Below are positions 59,292 through 64,000 of a DNA stretch of 64,000 bases, piece by piece (the stretch's first letter is position 1; the number at the start of each line of letters is the position of its first letter). The stretch is from Treponema sp. UBA937 (GTDB lineage: Bacteria > Spirochaetota > Spirochaetia > Treponematales > Breznakiellaceae): contig DBDH01000099.1 in assembly GCA_002293455.1 (NCBI GenBank), positions 7,095 through 71,094 of the forward strand, written 5' to 3'. The translations under genes and the position numbers were made by a program. A model generated the notes under the pieces. That model searched no databases, was not told the DNA's origin, and saw nothing but the letters and a program-made list of their open reading frames with translations.

Positions 59292-59412
59292 GGTCCCATT
59301 ATACATGGACCATCATTTTTTATGCCGGGTGACGCGGTAAGCATGAATGACAGTTTTCTATACCGACCGGTCTATAGTTTAATCGTTTAAGCAACCCGGA
59401 TTCATGTGCTTA
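59292..59412 (+). other. Structured intergenic stretch upstream of the gcv operon
   Basis: The 59158-59477 gap has no gene. Within it, TAAGCA (59388-59393) pairs with TGCTTA (59407-59412) around the 13-nt loop ACCCGGATTCATG. The loop halves are complementary to upstream CCGGGT (59325-59330) and CATGAAT (59342-59348), so a pseudoknot or alternative fold is possible. A bulged hairpin lies at 59292-59311. It is upstream of the predicted gcvT promoter, so it may belong to a separate or longer transcript. Confidence 0.35.
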
Positions 59413-59430
59413 TTGCTGTTTCTCATCTGC

Positions 59431-59460
59431 TTGCTTAATTTCTCCGTTCCCCTTTATAAT
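59431..59460 (+). promoter_or_regulatory. Promoter of the glycine cleavage operon
   Basis: TTGCTT (59431-59436) and a perfect TATAAT (59455-59460), 18 bp apart. The ribosome site AGAGG follows at about 59467 and GTG at 59478, so the leader is only about 10 nt. A glycine riboswitch is not recognisable. Confidence 0.65.
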
Positions 59461-59477
59461 GACAAAAGAGGTGAGGA

Positions 59478-60590
59478 GTGAAATCGACATTGCTGCGGGG
59501 CTGGCATGAAGCTCATGGCGCCAGATTTGCCCCTTTTGCGGGTTTTGAGATGCCTATTCAGTATGAAAGCGGCGCGGTAAAAGAGCATCAGCTTTGCAGG
59601 CGTTCCGCGGGATTTTTTGATATCGACCATATGGGACAGCTTATCATTTCCGGAGACGGGGCGGGGGATGCTTTGTCGGCACTGGTATCGAACCGGATTC
59701 TTGATATGAAGCCGAATGAAGCCCGTTATGCCCTTTTGCTCAACGAAAACGGCGGGGTGATAGACGATCTTTTTATTTATAGGATGGAAGAAAGTGAGAT
59801 CAAAGACGGCTGGTTTGTAGTTCTTAATGCCGGAAACCGCGAGCTTGATATCGAACATTTTAAGAAGATGCTTCCTCCGCATGTTTCCATGGAAGATGTT
59901 TCCGAGCAAACGTATATGATTTCGATTCAAGGTCCGCGCGCGGCAGCATTGATCGATGCCGTTTCAGGCGGAGCCCTTTCGTTGCTTTCCCGCGGAAGTA
60001 TGGGAACCTGTAAGATTATGGGGATTCCCGTCCGCATCGGACGGACCGGCTATACCGGAGAAGACGGCGCCGAATTGTTTTATGACGCCTCTTACGCCGC
60101 GGAGCTTTGGCAGTTTATGTTGGATGAAGCGGAAAAACGCGGCATTGAAGCCGGTCCCATAGGGCTTGCCGCGCGGGATTCCCTCCGCTTTGAAGCCGGA
60201 ATGCCTCTGCACGGTCATGAAATTTCTCCCGCGATAAATCCCATGGAAGCCCTGCTTTCCTGGGCCTGCGATTTTGAAAAAGATTTTGTCGGCAGGGAAG
60301 CCTTGTTAAAGATAAAAGAAAAAGGCCTTGAGCGGAAACTGGTTACACTCAATGTGACGGGCGGCGTTCCGAGAGAAGGCTATCCCGTGCTGAATGAACA
60401 GAGTGAGAAAATCGGAAGCTGCGTTTCGGGGATGTTCTGTCCGACAACGGGAACGTATTCCGCCAACGCCTTTGTTCCGCCCGCTTATGCCAAAGCCGGT
60501 ACGGCCTTGGCGGTTTCCATCAGAGACAACGCAAAAAGCGCCGTTGTGATAAAACGGCCTTTATATATTCCGGTGTATAGACGGCTGTAA
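59478..60590 (+). CDS. gcvT: Glycine cleavage system T protein (aminomethyltransferase)
   Basis: 370 residues. The tetrahydrofolate-dependent T protein takes the aminomethyl group from lipoyl-GcvH, giving methylene-THF and ammonia. Seen: GWHEAHGARFAPFAGFEMPIQY, the FDIDHMGQL segment, IGRTGYTGEDGAELF, LAARDSLRFEAGMPLHGHEI and a C-terminal barrel-like domain. GTG start with AGAGG 6 nt upstream. It is first of four gcv genes in order T-H-PA-PB, and its stop lies inside a long hairpin. Confidence 0.95.
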   Translation: MKSTLLRGWHEAHGARFAPFAGFEMPIQYESGAVKEHQLCRRSAGFFDIDHMGQLIISGDGAGDALSALVSNRILDMKPNEARYALLLNENGGVIDDLFIYRMEESEIKDGWFVVLNAGNRELDIEHFKKMLPPHVSMEDVSEQTYMISIQGPRAAALIDAVSGGALSLLSRGSMGTCKIMGIPVRIGRTGYTGEDGAELFYDASYAAELWQFMLDEAEKRGIEAGPIGLAARDSLRFEAGMPLHGHEISPAINPMEALLSWACDFEKDFVGREALLKIKEKGLERKLVTLNVTGGVPREGYPVLNEQSEKIGSCVSGMFCPTTGTYSANAFVPPAYAKAGTALAVSIRDNAKSAVVIKRPLYIPVYRRL

Positions 60591-60709
60591 AAACTCGGTC
60601 AGATTTTTACAGCCGCCATAGAGAATTTTTTATTTCATAATTATGACGAAATAAAAAATTCTCTCAAGTACATTTGAAGAAAACTTTTAAAAACTGAAGT
60701 TTTTAAAAG
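60582..60709 (+). other. Three perfect hairpins between gcvT and gcvH
   Basis: The 139-nt gap contains three stems with no T-run after them. A: CGGCTGTAAAAA (60582-60593) with TTTTTACAGCCG (60604-60615), 12 bp, spanning the gcvT stop. B: a 17-bp stem at 60620-60636/60648-60664. C: CTTTTAAAAACT (60684-60695) with AGTTTTTAAAAG (60698-60709), 12 bp with a 2-nt loop. They could block 3'-to-5' decay or alter ratios of T and H proteins. Confidence 0.7.
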
Positions 60710-60729
60710 ATAACAATCAGGAGAGCAAA

Positions 60730-61110
60730 ATGAAACTTGATCAAGACGCCCGTTATACAGAATCCCACGAATGGATCCGCAAAGACGGCGATGAATTTGT
60801 TATCGGTATTTCAGATCACGCGCAGCACAGTTTGGGGGACATCGTGTTTGTTGATCTTCCCAAAGCCGGAGCGGTTTTAGCGGCAAAGGCGGCATTCGGC
60901 GTGATTGAATCCACAAAAGCGGCGAGCGATATTTACATGCCCGTGGCGGGGAAGGTCAGCGCAGTCAATGAAGCGTTGGCAGATAGTCCCGACTTAATCA
61001 ACAAAGATTGTTACAACGAAGGGTGGATTATCAGAATTGTTCCCGATAACATGGATGATTGTAACAAACTTCTCTCGGCAGAAGATTACGGGAAATTTTC
61101 GGGAGAATAA
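60730..61110 (+). CDS. gcvH: Glycine cleavage system H protein
   Basis: 126 residues of the lipoyl carrier that shuttles the glycine-derived methylamine between the P, T and L proteins. The lipoyl lysine is Lys63 in GVIESTKAASDIYMP; ESHEWIR near the start is also typical. A ribosome site (AGGAGAG) precedes the ATG. Its stop overlaps the gcvPA start by one base (TAATG). It is separated from gcvT by the three hairpins. Confidence 0.96.
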   Translation: MKLDQDARYTESHEWIRKDGDEFVIGISDHAQHSLGDIVFVDLPKAGAVLAAKAAFGVIESTKAASDIYMPVAGKVSAVNEALADSPDLINKDCYNEGWIIRIVPDNMDDCNKLLSAEDYGKFSGE

Positions 61111-62438
61111 TGGTGCCGTACATTCCAACGACAGATTCCCAGAAAATGGAAATGCTCAAGAAATTGGGACTCAATTCGATAGAAGAACTGTTTGAAGATA
61201 TTCCAAAGGATCTGCGCTTCCCGCCTGTCAATATTGATGAAGGGCTGAGTGAAACGGAAGTTCTGTGTGTTATGCGGGAGCTGGCGGAAAAAAATGTTCA
61301 CGCGGATCAATGCACATGGTTTTTAGGCGCGGGGGCTTATGATCATTTTATTCCGTCCGCGGTCGGAGCGCTTTCAAGCAGGGGAGAATTTCTTACAAGT
61401 TACACTCCGTATCAGCCGGAAGTAAGCCAGGGAACCTTGCAGGCAATTTTTGAATATCAGAGTATGATATGCGAGCTTACCGGCATGGATGTTGTAAACG
61501 CCAGTCATTACGACGGTGCGGCGGCATTAGCGGAAGCTGTTTTGATGGCGGCAAGAATCAGCGATGAGAAAAAGCTGATTTTTATTCCCGAAGGGCTCAA
61601 TCCCGAATATAAAGCCGTGATAAAAACGTATCTTGCCGCGTTTCCGGTAACGCTTGAAGAATATAACGCTTCACCGAAAGAAGCGGCATTAGCGGCGGGA
61701 AACAATCTTGCCGCGGTGATCGCGTCTTATCCCGATTTTTTCGGCATCATTCCCGATTTGGACGGAGCGGCGGAAGCGGTTCACGAAAAGGGCGGACTTT
61801 TTATCGTTCATGCCGACCCTATCATGCTGGGGCTGTTTAAAAGTCCCGGTGTTTTCGGCGCCGATATTGTTACCGCCGAAGGGCAAAGTCTGGGAAACGA
61901 ACTGAGTTACGGCGGCCCGTATCTTGGAATCATGGCGGTTACGTCAAGTTTGATGCGGCGGATTCCGGGACGCATTGCGGGCCTTACCGCCGACACACAG
62001 GGACGGCGGGGCTTTGTGCTGACGCTTGCCGCGAGGGAGCAGCATATCCGGCGGGAAAAAGCGGTTTCCAATATTTGTTCTAATCAGGGGCTGGCGGCGC
62101 TTAGGGCCTGCATCTACCTTTGTCTTATGGGAAAGAACGGATTGCGGCATTGCGCGGAATTGTGCTGGAACCGCTCTCATTACGCGGCAAAACAAATCGC
62201 GTCAATTCCCGGCTGTAAAATTGCGGAAGGAACTTTTTTCAAGGAGTTTGCCGTTACGCTGCCCTGCAACGCGGAAGTTTTGGCGGAAAAACTTTTCGAG
62301 AAAAAGATTGTTCCGGGTTTCCCCTTATCAAGATATTTCCCTGACAGGCCGAACGATCTTTTAATTTGTGTTACCGAGAAAAATTCTAAAAACGATATTG
62401 ACGCTTTGGTGTCGGCAATCCGGGAGGCCGTAAAATGA
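61110..62438 (+). CDS. gcvPA: Glycine dehydrogenase (decarboxylating) subunit 1
   Basis: 442 residues, the N-terminal half of split-type P protein. Seen: VPYIPTTDSQKMEMLKKLGL at the start, FLGAGAYDHFIPSAV, TSYTPYQPEVSQGTLQAIFE and NASHYDGAAALAEAV. It has the fold of a PLP enzyme but not the Schiff-base lysine, which is in subunit 2. Translation is coupled on both sides (TAATG with gcvH, ATGA with gcvPB). Confidence 0.95.
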   Translation: MVPYIPTTDSQKMEMLKKLGLNSIEELFEDIPKDLRFPPVNIDEGLSETEVLCVMRELAEKNVHADQCTWFLGAGAYDHFIPSAVGALSSRGEFLTSYTPYQPEVSQGTLQAIFEYQSMICELTGMDVVNASHYDGAAALAEAVLMAARISDEKKLIFIPEGLNPEYKAVIKTYLAAFPVTLEEYNASPKEAALAAGNNLAAVIASYPDFFGIIPDLDGAAEAVHEKGGLFIVHADPIMLGLFKSPGVFGADIVTAEGQSLGNELSYGGPYLGIMAVTSSLMRRIPGRIAGLTADTQGRRGFVLTLAAREQHIRREKAVSNICSNQGLAALRACIYLCLMGKNGLRHCAELCWNRSHYAAKQIASIPGCKIAEGTFFKEFAVTLPCNAEVLAEKLFEKKIVPGFPLSRYFPDRPNDLLICVTEKNSKNDIDALVSAIREAVK

Positions 62439-63916
62439 AAAACCTCGAAACGCCTTTGGTATTTGAAATGAGCGTCTCCGGGCGGCAGGGAGTTTCTCTT
62501 CCTAAACACGATGTTGAAGAAACAGCTCTTCCGCAACATCTTCTCCGTGAAAATCTTGATCTGCCGGAATTGGACGAGCTTTCTGTGGTCCGTCATTTTA
62601 CGAATCTGTCGCAAAAAAACTTTTCCGTTGACGGACAGTTCTATCCGCTTGGCTCCTGCACCATGAAGTATAATCCCAAGATGAACGAAGAAGCCGCCGC
62701 TATGCCGGGATTCCGCCGCACGCATCCTCTTTTGCCGGAATCTATGACGCAAGGTTCTTTGGAACTAATGTATAAGCTGCAGGAATCCTTAAAGGAAATT
62801 ACAGGATTTACCGGGTTCAGTCTTCAGCCCGCGGCGGGGGCTCACGGGGAACTTACCGGCATACTGATGATAAAAGCCTATCATCAATCCAAGGGAGATG
62901 CAAAACGGGTCCGTGTTCTAATTCCGGATTCGGCTCACGGAACGAATCCGGCAACTTGCAGCATGGCGGGATTCATCGCGGAAACGATTCCGTCAGATGA
63001 AACGGGAGCGGTAAAGCTCGACGCACTGCGTGAAGCGTGTTCCGGAGAAAAGGCGGAAACGCTTGCGGGACTTATGATTACAAATCCCAGCACGCTTGGA
63101 TTGTTTGAGCGGAACATTCAGGAAATTATCGGTATTGTTCATGAAGCGGGCGGTCTTGTTTACGGAGACGGCGCGAACATGAACGCGCTCATTGGGATTG
63201 TGAAACCCGGCGAATTGGGCTTTGATGTGATGCACCTGAACCTGCACAAAACGTTTTCCACTCCCCACGGCGGCGGCGGTCCCGGTTCGGGTGCCGTTGG
63301 AGCAGGTCCGTTGCTGGAAGATTTTCTTCCGGGTCCTATTATCGTGGAAAAAGAAGGAGACGCTTACGCGTTTGTGACGCCTCTAAAAAGCATAGGCCGG
63401 GTAAAATCTTTCAACGGTAATTTTTCTGTTCTTGTGAAAACATTCGCTTACATTCTCAGTCTTGGATCAAAGGGAATAAGGCGGGCGGCGGAATACGCGG
63501 TGCTCAACGCGAATTATTTAAAAGCCTTGATAAAAGATAATTACCCGGCGGCTTACGGCGAAGGCCGTCCGTGTATGCACGAGTTTGCATCTTCTCCCAA
63601 TTTGGGAAACGATGTGCACACTTTGGATATTGCCAAGCGCCTTATCGATTATGGTTTCCATCCGCCTACCATTTATTTTCCGTTGATTGTAAAAGAATCG
63701 CTGATGATTGAACCGACGGAAACCGAAAGTAAAGAAACGCTGGAGGCCTTTGCCGAAGCCTTGAATGTCATCGCGGAAGAAGCGAAAACCAATCCTGAGC
63801 TTCTGAAAGCTGCTCCGCATGATACTCCTGTGAGCAGATTGGATGAAACAACGGCGGCACGGAAACCGGTTCTCTGTTGGAGAATGTTGATAAAAAACTG
63901 CGAACAGGCAGTTTAA
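62435..63916 (+). CDS. gcvPB: Glycine dehydrogenase (decarboxylating) subunit 2
   Basis: 493 residues. It carries the catalytic PLP lysine (Lys272) in LNLHKTFSTPHGGGGPGSG, plus FYPLGSCTMKYNPKMNE and PDSAHGTNPATCSMAGF. With subunit 1 it decarboxylates glycine and loads GcvH. gcvPA overlaps its start by 4 nt. In gut spirochaetes this operon may run either in glycine oxidation or, with one-carbon units, in the reverse direction; the direction here is unknown. Confidence 0.96.
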   Translation: MKNLETPLVFEMSVSGRQGVSLPKHDVEETALPQHLLRENLDLPELDELSVVRHFTNLSQKNFSVDGQFYPLGSCTMKYNPKMNEEAAAMPGFRRTHPLLPESMTQGSLELMYKLQESLKEITGFTGFSLQPAAGAHGELTGILMIKAYHQSKGDAKRVRVLIPDSAHGTNPATCSMAGFIAETIPSDETGAVKLDALREACSGEKAETLAGLMITNPSTLGLFERNIQEIIGIVHEAGGLVYGDGANMNALIGIVKPGELGFDVMHLNLHKTFSTPHGGGGPGSGAVGAGPLLEDFLPGPIIVEKEGDAYAFVTPLKSIGRVKSFNGNFSVLVKTFAYILSLGSKGIRRAAEYAVLNANYLKALIKDNYPAAYGEGRPCMHEFASSPNLGNDVHTLDIAKRLIDYGFHPPTIYFPLIVKESLMIEPTETESKETLEAFAEALNVIAEEAKTNPELLKAAPHDTPVSRLDETTAARKPVLCWRMLIKNCEQAV

Positions 63917-63967
63917 TGAAATAAGAAATTAATTATTTTAGAAACTTACATTAAAGGAGTATACCTT

Positions 63968-64000
63968 ATGTCCGATAGCATGAATCCTTATGAAAGTCCC
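63968..64000 (+). CDS. N-terminal fragment of the next gene
   Basis: AAGGAG stands 8 nt before ATG 63968. The 11 visible codons read MSDSMNPYESP and continue beyond the window. A dihydrolipoamide dehydrogenase would be expected in this position, but its usual start (a GGGPGG nucleotide motif within 15 residues) is not visible, so it remains unassigned. Confidence 0.5.
   Translation, partial: MSDSMNPYESP

Noticed and set aside
59158..59477. Glycine riboswitch ahead of gcvT
   Set aside because: No paired GGAGAG-type aptamer core or tandem aptamers are visible, and the predicted promoter leaves only about 10 nt of leader.

Overview
The window reads as a spirochaete chromosome, most likely a Treponema-like member of the host-associated (gut) treponemes. 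The reasons are the tamB-bamA-skp-mutS cluster, many small lipoproteins and signal-peptide proteins with no close named family, frequent TTG/GTG starts, moderate GC, and a pcnB-type nucleotidyltransferase with a leading basic segment. No rRNA, tRNA or CRISPR array is visible. The species assignment is inference.

Layout. 1-1226: accessory edge with a cut-off transposase-like gene, a hicA-hicB toxin-antitoxin pair under a palindromic promoter, and decayed coding remnants. 1227-4985 (minus): a two-gene phosphorelay operon (REC-middle-REC regulator, then a PAS-HisKA-HATPase-REC-REC-HPt hybrid kinase). 5170-5742: DJ-1/PfpI protein. 5752-12516 (minus): one tightly overlapping operon that starts with a NusG paralog, continues with a nucleotide-sugar dehydratase and a DegT aminotransferase, and ends in a three-subunit molybdenum hydroxylase. 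12718-13878: AGE-family sugar epimerase. 13951-16220 (minus): DUF1537 acid-sugar kinase and PdxA-type dehydrogenase. 16294-19220 (minus): RlmD-type RNA methyltransferase and a beta-propeller/HEAT envelope protein.

19278-30417 (plus): hydrolase, pcnB, outer-membrane protein, glpK, transglutaminase-like lipoprotein, an orphan RHH antitoxin with a deleted PIN toxin, ispG, TPR proteins and a uracil-phosphoribosyltransferase-domain protein. 30421-35289 (minus): a 1622-residue envelope protein. 35344-42776: DUF503, lipoproteins, a membrane protein, trmB, a Fic protein and ligA. 42822-44806 (minus): hicB-hicA, a membrane-anchored hypothetical and tmk. 45061-56529 (plus): envelope assembly (tamB, bamA, skp) followed by mutS, comF and a YbaN-like protein. 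56540-59157 (minus): nrnA-like DHH protein, M24 peptidase and a secreted hypothetical. 59478-63916 (plus): the glycine cleavage operon gcvT-gcvH-gcvPA-gcvPB, followed by the first codons of another gene.

Cross-cutting observations. (1) Several genes have a -10 box only 5-11 nt before the start codon and no Shine-Dalgarno sequence, which suggests leaderless or nearly leaderless mRNAs. (2) Five genes carry short in-frame tandem duplications of 15-24 bp. (3) The promoter and Shine-Dalgarno site of the uracil phosphoribosyltransferase gene are built into a terminator hairpin. (4) Three perfect hairpins lie between gcvT and gcvH. (5) The NusG/sugar/molybdenum-hydroxylase operon is the strongest candidate for an unusual functional system. 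All functions are read from sequence motifs without database searches.
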